Shown: positions 26,553 to 35,840, counted from the stretch's first letter. The stretch is DNA of 64,000 bases from ZC4RG20 sp036381515 (GCA_036381515.1 DASVCR010000114.1:30950-94949), one strand, 5' to 3'. Numbers and translations are program-made. Notes: generated by a model not told the origin, from the sequence alone.

Positions 26553-27968
26553 ATGCGGAGGCGCCATCACATCGCGATCATCGGCGGCGGGTTCAGCGGC
26601 ACCGCGCTCGCCGTGCATCTGCTCAGGCTCGGCGACTCTCGGCTCGAGATCTCGCTGATCGAAGCGCGCGAGCGGCTCGGCAGGGGCATCGCGTACGACG
26701 CGTCGCTCGACGAGCACGTGCTGAACACGCGTGCGAGCCAGATGAGCATGCTGCCGGACGATCCCGGCCACTTCGTCGCGTGGCTTCGTCGGAACGGCGA
26801 GCCGGCCACCGGGGCGGAGTTCGTGTCCCGCCGCCGCTACGGCGACTACGTCGAGCAGACGCTCCTCGATGCGCTGGACGAGGCGGGGCGGTACGGTCAG
26901 GTGTTTCGCGCGCACACGCGTACGCGGGCCGTCGACGTCGCGCCGCTCGGCGACGGCTTCGTCGTCGAGCTCGACAACGGCAGCCGGCTGCTCGCGCAAA
27001 GCGTCGTGCTCGCCCTCGGTCACCCGCGTCCCGCCGATCCGCTGAGCGAAGGTTTGAACCGCTGGACGCCGCGCTACCTGCGGGACCCGTGGCAGAAGAA
27101 CCTCACTGCCGGCGTCGGGCCCGACGACCGAGTGCTGATCCTCGGCACCGGACTGACGATGGTCGACGCCGTGCTGACGCTGCTTCGCGGAGGGCATCGC
27201 GGGCCGATCCATGCGCTGTCGCGGAACGGTCTTCTGCCGCGCCCGCACGACGCGCGCGTCGACGTGCTGCCGGCGGCGCAGCGTCAGCGTCTCGCGGCGG
27301 CGGTGCGGGGCGCGGATCTGCGCAAGCTCGCGCGCGTGATCAGAGCGGCGGTCGAAGAGGCCGCGCGGGACGGCATCGGCTGGCAGGCCGTGCTCGACGT
27401 GCTTCGGTCCGACGTGCCCGAGATCTGGCGGGCGCTCCCGGACGACGCGCGCGCGCGTTTCGTCCGGAGGCTCCGCCCGTTCTGGGAGGTGCATCGCCAC
27501 CGGATCGCGCCCGAGCCTGCCCGGACGATCGCACGGCTGATCGAACAAGGCCGACTCGAGATTCGCGCGGGGCGCGTCGTCGAGGCCTGCGCGAACGACG
27601 CGGGCATCGACGTGACGCAGGCGCTGCGGAAGGAGAGCGTGCCGAGGACCGAGCGCTACGACTGGGTCGTCAACTGCACGGGACCTTCCTACCACCCGAC
27701 GTCCCGTCCGCCGCTCGAGCGGCGGCTCGTCGAGCGCGGCCTGCTCCGCGGCGATCGGCTAGGGCTCGGCTACGTCACGTCGGCGAGCGGAGCCGTGATC
27801 GGCAAGGGCGGTCTCGTGCCGGGCCTGTACATGCTCGGTCCGGGCTGCCGGCCGGTCGCCTGGGAGACGACGTCCGTGCCCGAGCTTCGCGATCACGCGG
27901 AGGCGCTCGCGGCGAGGATCGTCCAGCAGCGCCGCGACGCGTGGCATCCGCAGCGCCGGCGCGCGTAG
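26553..27968 (+). CDS. FAD/NAD(P)-binding protein (PF13454-like)
   Basis: 471 aa from the ATG preceded by GAGGAAGG; twelve further codons upstream are open but lack an RBS. The N-terminal Rossmann motif IAIIGGGFSGTALAVHLLR binds FAD. ARERLGRGIAYDASLDEHVL and NTRASQMSMLPDDPGHFVAW are hallmark blocks of the FAD-NAD(P)-binding family PF13454. A second dinucleotide-binding segment, VLILGTGLTMVDAVLTL, follows near residue 210, and NCTGPSYHPTS near 375. Soluble cytoplasmic flavoprotein, possibly a monooxygenase or reductase; the family is poorly characterised. Single gene between the porin and the DUF6152 operon. Confidence 0.87.
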   Translation: MRRRHHIAIIGGGFSGTALAVHLLRLGDSRLEISLIEARERLGRGIAYDASLDEHVLNTRASQMSMLPDDPGHFVAWLRRNGEPATGAEFVSRRRYGDYVEQTLLDALDEAGRYGQVFRAHTRTRAVDVAPLGDGFVVELDNGSRLLAQSVVLALGHPRPADPLSEGLNRWTPRYLRDPWQKNLTAGVGPDDRVLILGTGLTMVDAVLTLLRGGHRGPIHALSRNGLLPRPHDARVDVLPAAQRQRLAAAVRGADLRKLARVIRAAVEEAARDGIGWQAVLDVLRSDVPEIWRALPDDARARFVRRLRPFWEVHRHRIAPEPARTIARLIEQGRLEIRAGRVVEACANDAGIDVTQALRKESVPRTERYDWVVNCTGPSYHPTSRPPLERRLVERGLLRGDRLGLGYVTSASGAVIGKGGLVPGLYMLGPGCRPVAWETTSVPELRDHAEALAARIVQQRRDAWHPQRRRA

Positions 27969-28148
27969 GCGACCGCATTGTGACTCCGAGCGGCCGCGGC
28001 GCGGTGCAACCGGAACCGAGAAAAGACCGATTGCTCACCGCGCGTTGCGTAACGTGATGTCGCTCGCGCGAGCGGCGGACGGCAACGACGCCGTCCCCGT
28101 CGCACGGAATCTCGATTCGCGATCTCGAAGCAACCATCCGAGGTGGGT

Positions 28149-28565
28149 ATGAACATCGATCACTCGTTTCATCGACGAGCACGTCGCACGGCGATCGCCG
28201 CCGCCGCGGCGGCGCTGCTGCTCGGCACCGTCTCCGCGAGCGCGCATCACGCGTTCTCCGCCGAGTTCGACATCGATCAGCCCGTCGAGCTCAAGGGCGT
28301 CGTGACGAAGCTCGAATGGACGAACCCGCACAGCTGGCTGTACGTCGACGTCGCGAACGCCGACGGCACCGTGACGCCGTGGGCCGTCGAGTTCGGCTCT
28401 CCGCACGCGCTCCTGCGGCGCGGCTTGCGCAAGACCGACTTTCCGGTCGGCGTCGAGGTCGTCGTCAAGGGGTACCGCGCGAAGAGCGGCAAGCCGGTCG
28501 CGAACGCGTCGACGGTCACGTTTGCGGACGGCCGGGACTTCTACGCGGCGGACGACGAGAGCTGA
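28149..28565 (+). CDS. Secreted DUF6152 protein
   Basis: 138 aa from the ATG with GAGGTGG just upstream. Signal peptide ends TVSASA, then HHAFSAEFDIDQPVELKG starts the domain. Shared family motifs: WTNPHSWLYVDVANADG, LLRRGLRKTDFPVG and ASTVTFADGRDFY. It equals the N-terminal module of 779-1897 and 22794-24056 without the second module. The next gene, 8 bp downstream, encodes that second module separately, so the two likely act together in the periplasm. Function unknown. Confidence 0.87.
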   Translation: MNIDHSFHRRARRTAIAAAAAALLLGTVSASAHHAFSAEFDIDQPVELKGVVTKLEWTNPHSWLYVDVANADGTVTPWAVEFGSPHALLRRGLRKTDFPVGVEVVVKGYRAKSGKPVANASTVTFADGRDFYAADDES

Positions 28566-28573
28566 GGGCGGTC

Positions 28574-29407
28574 ATGAGCGACGCTTCGATCATCGGGCGG
28601 CCGCGCTCCGCACGTTCCGTCGATTCGGCGGGTGCGCTCCGGCTGCTCTTCGTCGCGCTCGCGGCGCTCGGCGCGGCCGCCGACGCCGCGGGCGACGACC
28701 CGGCCGCGGACATCCCGCGCACGGCCGACGGCAAGCCCGACTTCTCCGGGATATGGGAGAGCATGAGCGGCGCCGACTACGATCTCGAGCCGCACGCGGG
28801 GCGCGAGGACGCGCCGCCGGGTGCGGGCGTCGTCGTCGGTCACTACCTTCCTTATCAGCCGTGGGCGCGCGAGCAGCGCGACCGCAACTTCGCCGCGCGC
28901 GCGACCGCGGATCACACGCGGCTCAACTGCTACACGCTCGGCGTGCCGCGCGCCGTGTACTACCCGGCGCCGTTCCAGATCTTCCAGCGGCCGCGCGACC
29001 TGACGATCGTCACGCAGTTCGGCGCGGTGCGCACGATCCATACGAACGGCACGCTGCATCCCAAAGGGCCGTTCGGGTTCTGGCTCGGCGATTCACGGGG
29101 ACACTGGGAAGGCGACACGCTCGTCGTCGACGTCGTCGACTTCAACGACAAGACCTGGCTCGATCGCGCGGGGAACTTCCACAGCGACGCGATGCGCGTC
29201 GTCGAGCGGTGGACGTATCTCGACGCGAACACGATCGAGTATCGCGCGACGATCGACGACCCGAAGGTCTTTACGCGCCCGTGGGAGCTCGGCGTGATCC
29301 TGTATCGGCACCGCGAGAAGAACTTCCAGCTGATCGAGAACTACTGCTACACGCTCGAGTACGACGAGTACTACCCGTTCCCGGCGGACGAGCGGAACGG
29401 GGAATGA
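28574..29407 (+). CDS. Secreted protein with G-x-W-E-G-D-T-L-V-V-D module
   Basis: 277 aa from the ATG with GAGG upstream; the longer frame to 28316 overlaps the DUF6152 gene in another frame. A hydrophobic stretch ending GAAADAAG looks like an export signal. The module starts IPRTADGKPDFSGIWESMSG, continues with QIFQRPRDLTIVTQFGAVR, DSRGHWEGDTLVVDVVDF and NFHSDAMRVVERWTYLD, and ends near FTRPWELGV. This is the same domain as in the C-terminal halves of the two DUF6152 fusion proteins. It resembles a lipocalin-like beta-barrel by pattern, which is inference. Middle gene of a three-gene operon overlapping its successor by ATGA. Confidence 0.83.
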   Translation: MSDASIIGRPRSARSVDSAGALRLLFVALAALGAAADAAGDDPAADIPRTADGKPDFSGIWESMSGADYDLEPHAGREDAPPGAGVVVGHYLPYQPWAREQRDRNFAARATADHTRLNCYTLGVPRAVYYPAPFQIFQRPRDLTIVTQFGAVRTIHTNGTLHPKGPFGFWLGDSRGHWEGDTLVVDVVDFNDKTWLDRAGNFHSDAMRVVERWTYLDANTIEYRATIDDPKVFTRPWELGVILYRHREKNFQLIENYCYTLEYDEYYPFPADERNGE

Positions 29408-29421
29408 CGCGGAGGATGCGC

Positions 29422-30393
29422 ATGAACGAGACACGGACAGGCGGAGCGAGGATCGGCCGGCTCATCGCGGCGGGACTCGTGCTCCTGCCGGCGGCCGCGC
29501 CGGCGCAGAGCCGCTGGGAGACCGAGGTCTTCGTCGTCGAGCCCGGCGAGTGGACCGGCCCGCGGCTTCCGGACGGGCAGCCGGACGTGCAGGGGCACTG
29601 GTCGAACACGATCGGAAACCACAACAATCTCACGGACCCTCAGGGCGGGATACCGGGCGACGTCGCGCGCCCGCGCGGCGGCGGTGCGGCGGCGATCGGC
29701 GCGGAGCGTCCCGCCGAGCAGCGCGCGCCGAGCCGCGTGACCGATCCGCCGGACGGACAGGTGCCGTTCCAGCCGTGGGCGCGCGCGATCCAGCAGGATC
29801 TCCTCGCGCACCTGTTCGATCCGACGAAGGAGCAATACGTCGAGCCGCTCGCGCGCTGCGCGCCGGCGGGACCGACGAAGTCGTTGATGTGGCACGGCTA
29901 CGAGATCCGTCAGTACCCGGGATACGTGCTGTTCGTCTTCGATTCGGGGACGCGGATCATCCATCTCGACGGCAAGCTGCATCTGCCCGAGAACATCAAG
30001 CTCTGGAACGCGGACTCGCGCGGCCGATGGGAGGGCAACACGCTGATCGTCGACGTCACGAACAACAACGGCAAGGCCCGGCTCGCGAGGACCGGAGAGT
30101 TCGCGAGCGAGAACGTCCACATCGAGGAACGGTACATCTTCGCCAACGACGGGAAGCGCTACACGTATCAGGCCGTGTATACCGATCCGACCGTCTACAC
30201 GCGGCCGTGGACCGTGACGATTCCTGCCAAGAAGTACACGGAGGACTCGCCGCAGGACGGCTGGCACAACCCGACGTTCTTCGCGAACCATCCGGGCGGC
30301 GAGCGGATCATCGAGGCGTACGAGCGCACGTGCGTCGAGAACAACGACGGCCACGGCGAGGTCGCGGCCCCGGGGCACGCCGCGCCGAAATGA
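29422..30393 (+). CDS. Secreted protein with G-x-W-E-G-N-T-L-I-V-D module
   Basis: 323 aa from the ATG at 29422, chosen because GGAGG lies six bases upstream; in-frame ATGs at 29404 and 29416 also exist. Signal peptide ends AAPAQS. Domain landmarks parallel those of the previous gene: PRLPDGQPDVQGHWSNTIG, LMWHGYEIRQYPGYVLFVFD, DSRGRWEGNTLIVDVTNNNG and VYTRPWTVTIPAKKY. It carries several isolated Cys residues (RCAPAG, RTCVENN). Unknown function; third gene of the DUF6152 operon, so the operon encodes one DUF6152 module and two copies of the partner module. Confidence 0.83.
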   Translation: MNETRTGGARIGRLIAAGLVLLPAAAPAQSRWETEVFVVEPGEWTGPRLPDGQPDVQGHWSNTIGNHNNLTDPQGGIPGDVARPRGGGAAAIGAERPAEQRAPSRVTDPPDGQVPFQPWARAIQQDLLAHLFDPTKEQYVEPLARCAPAGPTKSLMWHGYEIRQYPGYVLFVFDSGTRIIHLDGKLHLPENIKLWNADSRGRWEGNTLIVDVTNNNGKARLARTGEFASENVHIEERYIFANDGKRYTYQAVYTDPTVYTRPWTVTIPAKKYTEDSPQDGWHNPTFFANHPGGERIIEAYERTCVENNDGHGEVAAPGHAAPK

Positions 30394-30548
30394 TCGGGCG
30401 CGACTGCGACGAAGCCGCATCCTGCGGACCGCCGGCTCGGCGGCACGCGCGGGCAGCAGGCGAGACGCGGCGTCGAATTCGCGGCGTCCCGATCGACTAG
30501 CTGGCGAGTGCCGAAGGGGCACGCCTCGAGACGATCAGGAGCCCGATC

Positions 30549-30959
30549 ATGACGAAAGCCGGATGGATAATGACCGCGATCCTTCTGTTGTTTCTGCTGC
30601 CCGCGTCCGTCGCGCCGAAGTTCATCGGCGCGGCGGCCGCCGTCGACGCGCTCGCGGAGATCGATTGGCCGACGCGATACCTGTTCCTGCTCGGCGTCAT
30701 CGAGCTTGCGTGTCTCGTCCTGTTCGTGGTGCCGAGGACCGGGCTGCTCGGCGCGGTCCTGATGACGGGCCTCTTGGGCGGTGCGATCGCGAGTCACCTT
30801 CGAGCGGGGAGCCCGTTGCTCACGCATACGCTGTTCGGCGTGTACGTCGGTGTCTTCCTGTGGGCCGCGTTGTGGCTGCGGGACGAGCGACTTCGAGCGC
30901 TCTTCCCGTGGCAGCGCAGCCCGGCCGTCGAGCGCCGCGCGGGCATCGAGCTCGTCTGA
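30549..30959 (+). CDS. DoxX-like small membrane protein
   Basis: 136 aa with four hydrophobic helices: MTAILLLFLLPASVAPKFIG, YLFLLGVIELACLVLFVVP, GLLGAVLMTGLLGGAIASHL and LTHTLFGVYVGVFLWAALWL. The G-x-x-E in the second helix and the GGAIASH stretch are typical of the DoxX-like family. Inner-membrane protein; family members are linked to thiosulphate/quinone oxidation or redox stress, but the small stand-alone ones have no fixed role. GGAG lies upstream of the ATG. It is separated from the DUF6152 operon by 155 bp in which I see no gene. Confidence 0.85.
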   Translation: MTKAGWIMTAILLLFLLPASVAPKFIGAAAAVDALAEIDWPTRYLFLLGVIELACLVLFVVPRTGLLGAVLMTGLLGGAIASHLRAGSPLLTHTLFGVYVGVFLWAALWLRDERLRALFPWQRSPAVERRAGIELV

Positions 30960-30972
30960 GCGACGCCGCGGC

Positions 30973-31007
30973 GCGCCAGGGGCCGGGGGAGGTTGAGCCC
31001 CTGGCGC
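30973..31007. terminator. Bidirectional hairpin between convergent genes
   Basis: An 11-bp perfect inverted repeat, GCGCCAGGGGC (30973-30983) and GCCCCTGGCGC (30997-31007), with a 13-base loop. It lies between the DoxX-like gene (+) and the TPR-like gene (-). No T-tract is visible, so it may be a barrier hairpin rather than a classical intrinsic terminator. Confidence 0.5.
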
Positions 31008-31043
31008 CGCCGATGCTCGCCTTCGATCACCTCCTTTACGCGC

Positions 31044-31580
31044 TCAGCGTGCTTCCGTCATCGCCAGACGATCCGTCTTCGCGTCGTCGATTCGCGCGAG
31101 ATTGCGCTCCGGCGCGTCGAGCGCGCGGGACATCGCCATGGCCCCCGTGAAATCGTCGTAGGCGCCGGGGACGTCGCCGATCAGTGCCTTCAGGACACCC
31201 CGGTTCGTCATCGCCTTCGCCGTCTCGGAGCCCGCGTGAAAGGCCCTCGGCGCACTGCGCGCATCGACCTCGCGCGCGAGCACGAGCGCCGCGTCGCAGC
31301 TCGAGCGCGCGTTCGCGTAGTCGTGCGTGGCGGTATACGCGACGCAGAGACTCGTATGCTCGACGAGCAGGTCCTCGGGCCCGCCGCGCAGTCGTTTCGT
31401 CGCGAGGTCGATCGCCCGCGCGTACTCGCCGGCCGCGACGAGCATGCCGCTCGGACTTTCGATGTAGGCAATCATCTCGTAGCTCGATTCGGCCGCCCGG
31501 GCGTGAGTCGAGAGCCCGAGGGCGGTCGCGACGGCGGCGCGGGCTGCGAGCCGCGTTAACGTCGGCTTGAAGCACGTCAT
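31044..31580 (-). CDS. Secreted TPR-like protein
   Basis: 178 aa from the ATG with GGAGGGATGAA upstream; 44 further codons of open frame lack an RBS. Signal peptide ends THARA. The mature part shows tetratricopeptide-like helical pairs: GMLVAAGEYARAIDLATKRL, YTATHDYANARSSCDAALVL and AMTNRGVLKALIGDVPGAYDDF (read as ~20-residue blocks). It likely mediates protein contacts in the periplasm. Nothing in the immediate neighbourhood reveals the partner. Confidence 0.75.
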   Translation of the reverse strand: MTCFKPTLTRLAARAAVATALGLSTHARAAESSYEMIAYIESPSGMLVAAGEYARAIDLATKRLRGGPEDLLVEHTSLCVAYTATHDYANARSSCDAALVLAREVDARSAPRAFHAGSETAKAMTNRGVLKALIGDVPGAYDDFTGAMAMSRALDAPERNLARIDDAKTDRLAMTEAR

Positions 31581-32095
31581 TTCATCCCTCCGTGAAGTGC
31601 CGGATTCTGTGTTAGGGGAGTTGCCGAGTCGCGCCGGAAGCGGCGCGTCGGACCGGAGACCGGCCTTGGTCTCGGGGAGCGTCGTCGTCGAGCTCTGGGG
31701 AGGGGAGTGCAACGCGTGTGCCAGCCTTCCCGTCGATCGAACCTCTGCCGCTAACTAATGGATTTTCGGGGTCTATTTACTCTTCCCGGATGGACTTTCG
31801 GAGAGGACGGAACGACCCCGCCTGCACCGCTTACGCACAACGCGGCCCGCGTGCCGCGTGCAGTTGGTGCACCGAGGCCGCGGCGACGCGGCGGGGGGCT
31901 CTTCCGGGGCGCGGAACGACGTATCGCTCGTGCTACAGGAAAGCTAAGATCGCACGCTGGCAAAAGGGCGGGCGGAAGTACTATCCTCCGATTCGGAATA
32001 TAATTTTATGTATCCGGTCCTTAGGGTCCGGCGGGCTGTGCCGTGGGGAGGTGTCGCCGTTGTTTTCGAAGCGACAAGGCAGAAGGGATGAGCTC
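31581..32095. other. 515-bp divergent intergenic region
   Basis: Separates the TPR-like gene (-) from the DUF1592 lipoprotein gene (+). A frame in phase with the latter is open back to 31718, but it encodes a low-quality Arg/Cys-rich stretch without a signal peptide, and the base composition is clearly more AT-rich than the genes. I treat it as non-coding 5' regulatory DNA. It contains a perfect TATAAT at 31999-32004. Confidence 0.5.
31999..32004 (+). promoter_or_regulatory. -10-like box upstream of DUF1592 lipoprotein gene
   Basis: TATAAT within GGAATATAATTTTATG, in one of the few AT-rich patches of the window. Transcription would start near 32011 and leave an ~85-base leader before the GTG at 32096. 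No clear -35 is found 16-18 bases upstream, so recognition by the main sigma factor is uncertain. Confidence 0.35.
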
Positions 32096-34444
32096 GTGAA
32101 CGAAGGACGGCTCGGAGCGGCCTTGCTGGCCGCGACGTTCGTTGCAGGGTGCGGGATGGTCGGCAACGACAGCGAGCGGCAGGAGGCCGTCGTGTCCTCC
32201 AAGTGTCTCGACTGTCATAACGCCGCCGAGCGGGTCGGAGACCTGAACCTCGAGGCGCTCAGTCTCGACGCCGTCGCAGAAGATGCCGAGACGTGGGAGA
32301 AGGTCATCCGCAAGCTGCGGGCCGGCCTGATGCCGCCGGCGGACGGCCCGAAGCTCGACCGCGAAACGCGCAGCGAGCTCGTCGCATATCTCGAGCACGA
32401 GATCGATGCGCATGCCGAGCTGCATCTGCCGCCCCCGGGACTGCACCGGCTGAATCGCACGGAGTACACGAACGCGATCCGCGATCTCCTCGGCCTGCAC
32501 GTCGACGCGACCGAGTTCCTGCCGCCGGACGATTCGAGCCACGGCTTCGACAACATGGCCGGCACGCTCACGGTATCGCCCGCGCTGATGGAGGCGTACC
32601 TGTCCGCCGCCGGCAGGATCAGCCGCCTCGCGATCGGCACCGAGACGGCGCCGACGCTCGCCGTGTTCGACGCGCCGCACGACACGTCGCAGAACGAGCA
32701 TGTCGAGGGGCTGCCGTTCGGTACCCGCGGCGGCATGCTCATCGAGCACGAGTTTCCGGCCGACGGAGAGTATGTCTTCACGGTCAAGGGCATGACCGGC
32801 TACTTCACGCGCGTGCTCGGCAACGTCAGCGGCGAGAAGCTCGAGGTCACGGTCGACGGCGAGCGCGTGTACCTGTACGACTGGGACACGGAGATCGGCA
32901 ACCAGGAAGGCAACGGCGGCCGGACCCCGCCGATCCCGATCAAGGGCGGCTTCCACAAGGTCGGCGTGACGTTCCTCGCGACGAGCGACCTGCCCGATAC
33001 CGGGCTCAACAAGTCGTTCGTGCGCACGATGAACTCGCCGGGGTCGATCTCCGGATACACCTTCTATCCGCACGTCGGCCAGGTGTTCATCGAGGGGCCG
33101 TTCAACGGCGCCCCTGCCGCGAGCACGCCGAGCCGGGAGAAGATTTTCGAGTGCTACCCGCAGCACGCCGACGAAGAAACGAAGTGCGCGCGGCAGATCG
33201 CGACGACGCTCGTCACGAAGGCGTTCCGGCGTCCGGCGACCGAGGACGACATCGACACGATGATGGCGTTCTTCGCGGCCGGGCGGGCCGAGGGCGGGAA
33301 GTTCGATTACGGCATCGAGGCCGTCGTGCAGCGCATCCTCGCGGATCCGGAGTTCATCTACCGCGCGGAGATCGAGCCGGAGGACGTTCCTCCGGGGACG
33401 CCTTACCGGATCAGCGACCTCGAGCTCGCGTCGCGGCTGTCGTTCTTCCTGTGGAGCAGCATCCCCGACGAGGAGCTGATCCGTCTCGGCGCCGAGAACC
33501 AGCTGCATAGACGCGACGTGCTCGAGCAGCAGGTGAAGCGGATGATCGCCGATCCGCGCGGGCAGGCGTTCGTCGAGAACTTCACGGGTCAGTGGCTCAA
33601 CGTGCGCGGCATACAGGCGAGCGAGCCGGTCGTCGAGCTCTTTCCGGACTTCGACAGCACGCTGCGCGACGCCTTCCGTCGCGAGATCGAGCTCTTCTTC
33701 GCGAGCATCATCCAGGAAGACCGCAGCATCGTCGACCTGCTCACCGCCGATTACACGTTCGTCAACGAGCGGCTCGCGAGGCACTACGGTATTCCCGACG
33801 TCTACGGCTCGCAGTTCCGGCGCGTGCAGCTCGGGCCGGAGCTCGACGTGCGGCGCGGGCTGCTCGGCAAGGGCGCGTTGCTCACCGTCACGTCCGAGGG
33901 CGCGCGCACGTCGCCGGTGAAGCGCGGCAAGTGGTTCCTCGAGACGTTCCTGAACGTCAGCCCGCCGGATCCGCCGCCGGGCGTCGAGACCAATCTGACG
34001 CAGCCGGAGGGTGAAGCGCCGAAGACGCTGCGGGCGCGGCTCGAAGCGCACCGCGCGAACCCGAACTGCGCCTCCTGCCACGTGATCTTCGAGCCGCTGG
34101 GGCTCGCGATGGAGCATTTCGACGCGGTGGGTCAGTGGCGCACCAAGGACGCGGGCAACCCGATCGACCCGACCGGGGTCACGAACGACGGCACGCCGCT
34201 CGAAGGCATCGCGAGCCTGCGGGAGCTCGTCGTGCGCAACGCGGATCTGTTCGCGCAGGGCGTCGTCGAGAAGCTCCTGACCTATGCGATCGGCCGCGGC
34301 GTCGAGTACGAGGACATGCCGCTCGTTCGATCGATCACGCGCGAGGCGGCGGAGGACGACTACCGGTTTTCGTCGCTCTTGATGGGGGTCATCGAGAGCC
34401 CGGCCTTCACGATGAACATGAAAACTGCTGAGAGTGGGGAGTGA
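32096..34444 (+). CDS. DUF1592/DUF1588/DUF1585 cytochrome-like lipoprotein
   Basis: 782 aa from GTG 32096 (AAGGGATGAG upstream), which places a lipoprotein signal with lipobox FVAGC at Cys19. CLDCH at residues 37-41 is a c-type haem or PSCyt1-type site; a second, CASCH, is at 658-662. Domains in order: DUF1587 (LHRLNRTEYTNAIRDLLGL), a carbohydrate-binding-like beta region, DUF1595, DUF1592 (ELASRLSFFLWSSIPDEEL), DUF1588 (RGLLGKGALLTVTSEGARTS) and DUF1585 at the end. This set was first noted in planctomycetes and is usually paired with DUF1552, encoded 3 bp downstream here. Envelope-anchored; biochemical role unknown, possibly breakdown of complex organics. Confidence 0.9.
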   Translation: MNEGRLGAALLAATFVAGCGMVGNDSERQEAVVSSKCLDCHNAAERVGDLNLEALSLDAVAEDAETWEKVIRKLRAGLMPPADGPKLDRETRSELVAYLEHEIDAHAELHLPPPGLHRLNRTEYTNAIRDLLGLHVDATEFLPPDDSSHGFDNMAGTLTVSPALMEAYLSAAGRISRLAIGTETAPTLAVFDAPHDTSQNEHVEGLPFGTRGGMLIEHEFPADGEYVFTVKGMTGYFTRVLGNVSGEKLEVTVDGERVYLYDWDTEIGNQEGNGGRTPPIPIKGGFHKVGVTFLATSDLPDTGLNKSFVRTMNSPGSISGYTFYPHVGQVFIEGPFNGAPAASTPSREKIFECYPQHADEETKCARQIATTLVTKAFRRPATEDDIDTMMAFFAAGRAEGGKFDYGIEAVVQRILADPEFIYRAEIEPEDVPPGTPYRISDLELASRLSFFLWSSIPDEELIRLGAENQLHRRDVLEQQVKRMIADPRGQAFVENFTGQWLNVRGIQASEPVVELFPDFDSTLRDAFRREIELFFASIIQEDRSIVDLLTADYTFVNERLARHYGIPDVYGSQFRRVQLGPELDVRRGLLGKGALLTVTSEGARTSPVKRGKWFLETFLNVSPPDPPPGVETNLTQPEGEAPKTLRARLEAHRANPNCASCHVIFEPLGLAMEHFDAVGQWRTKDAGNPIDPTGVTNDGTPLEGIASLRELVVRNADLFAQGVVEKLLTYAIGRGVEYEDMPLVRSITREAAEDDYRFSSLLMGVIESPAFTMNMKTAESGE

Positions 34445-34447
34445 GCC

Positions 34448-35800
34448 ATGTTTATTACGAAGAAGCACATTTCGCGACGGACGCTGCTGCGAGGCGCGGG
34501 CGTGGCACTTGGGCTGCCCCTGCTCGATGCGATGATCCCGGCCGCGACGGCCTTCGCGCAGACCACCGCGGTGCCGCCGCGCCGCTTCTTCGCGGGCTTC
34601 GTTCCGCACGGCGCCGCACCGGGCCATTGGGTCCCGGACAAGGTAGGCTCCCTGGGCGATCATGCGTTTCCTTTCATCTACAGGCCCCTCGAGCCGTACC
34701 GGAAGTACGTGACGATCCTGTCCGGGCTGCACGCGACGTCGTCCGAGCCGCCTCCGGGAGAGACGGGCGCGGACCACTGGGTCGCGGCGGCGTTCCTGTG
34801 CGCGGAGAAGCCTAAGAAGACCGCCGGCGCCGACGTGCGCGCCGGTCACACGATCGACCAGGTCATCGCGCAAAAGATCGGCCGCGAGACGCTGCTGCCG
34901 TCGGTCGAAATGTCGGTCGAGGACCCCGGCTCGGGCTCGAGCAACTGCGGCGAAGGCTACAGCTGCGTGTACACGAACACGATCGCGTGGGCGTCGCCGA
35001 CGACGCCGCTGCCGATGGAGCTGAACCCGCAGGTCGTGTTCGAGCGCATGTTCGGCAGCGGCAGCACGCCCGAGCAGCGCGCGGCGCGCCGGGCCCGCAA
35101 CCAGAGCATTCTCGATTCGGTCAACGACAAGATCGGCAAGCTGCGCCAGGAGATCAGCGTCCCGGACCGCGCGCGACTCGACAGCTTCACGGAGAACGTC
35201 AGGGAGATCGAGCGGCGGCTCGCGATCGCGGCGGATGCGACGCAGACGGCGCCCGAGGACATCGAGGTGCCGCCCGGCATTCCGCAGTCGTTCGATCAGC
35301 ACATTAAGCTGATGTTCGACCTGCTCGCGCTCGCGTGGCAGGCCGACGTCACGCGCGTCGGCACGATGCTCTTCGCGCGAGATCTGACGGGACGCCGCTA
35401 TCCGGAGAGCGAGGCGCCGACGATGGGCTTCCACGGCGGCTCGCACCACGGCGAGGACCCGGCGACGATCGCGGAGTTCGCGAAGATCAACCAGTACCAC
35501 GTAAAGATGCTCGCGTACTTCGTCGACAAGCTCGCGAACACGGAGGAGGGGGACGGCACGCTGCTCGACCACTCGCTTGTCCTTTACGGCAGCAACATGG
35601 GCAATCCGAACCAGCATCTGCACTACGACGTGCCGCACGTGATCGTCGGCGCGAACCACGGCAGGATGCAGGGGAATCGTCACATCGCGTATCCGTCGAG
35701 GACCGTGCCCACCGGGAACCTGCTGTTGAGCCTCCTCGACCAGTTCGACATCCACCGGGAGAGCTTCGGCGACAGCACCGGAAGGCTCGAGAACATCTAG
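34448..35800 (+). CDS. DUF1552 protein with Tat signal
   Basis: 450 aa. The N-terminus ISRRTLLRGAGVALGLPLL is a twin-arginine signal ending near TAFAQ, so the protein is folded before export and may bind a cofactor. The body contains FFAGFVPHGAAPGHWVPD, TILSGLHATSSEPPPGETGA, DHWVAAAFLCAEKP and VLYGSNMGNPNQHLHYDVP, all standard DUF1552 blocks. The fold is related to the DUF1501/alkaline phosphatase superfamily by pattern. RBS GGGGAG lies before the ATG. Lies 3 bp after the DUF1592 gene and 40 bp before the ankyrin gene, forming a three-gene operon. Confidence 0.9.
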   Translation: MFITKKHISRRTLLRGAGVALGLPLLDAMIPAATAFAQTTAVPPRRFFAGFVPHGAAPGHWVPDKVGSLGDHAFPFIYRPLEPYRKYVTILSGLHATSSEPPPGETGADHWVAAAFLCAEKPKKTAGADVRAGHTIDQVIAQKIGRETLLPSVEMSVEDPGSGSSNCGEGYSCVYTNTIAWASPTTPLPMELNPQVVFERMFGSGSTPEQRAARRARNQSILDSVNDKIGKLRQEISVPDRARLDSFTENVREIERRLAIAADATQTAPEDIEVPPGIPQSFDQHIKLMFDLLALAWQADVTRVGTMLFARDLTGRRYPESEAPTMGFHGGSHHGEDPATIAEFAKINQYHVKMLAYFVDKLANTEEGDGTLLDHSLVLYGSNMGNPNQHLHYDVPHVIVGANHGRMQGNRHIAYPSRTVPTGNLLLSLLDQFDIHRESFGDSTGRLENI

Positions 35801-35840
35801 CACGCCGAGAGCGCAGCGACTGCGCCGAAGTGGGAACGGA

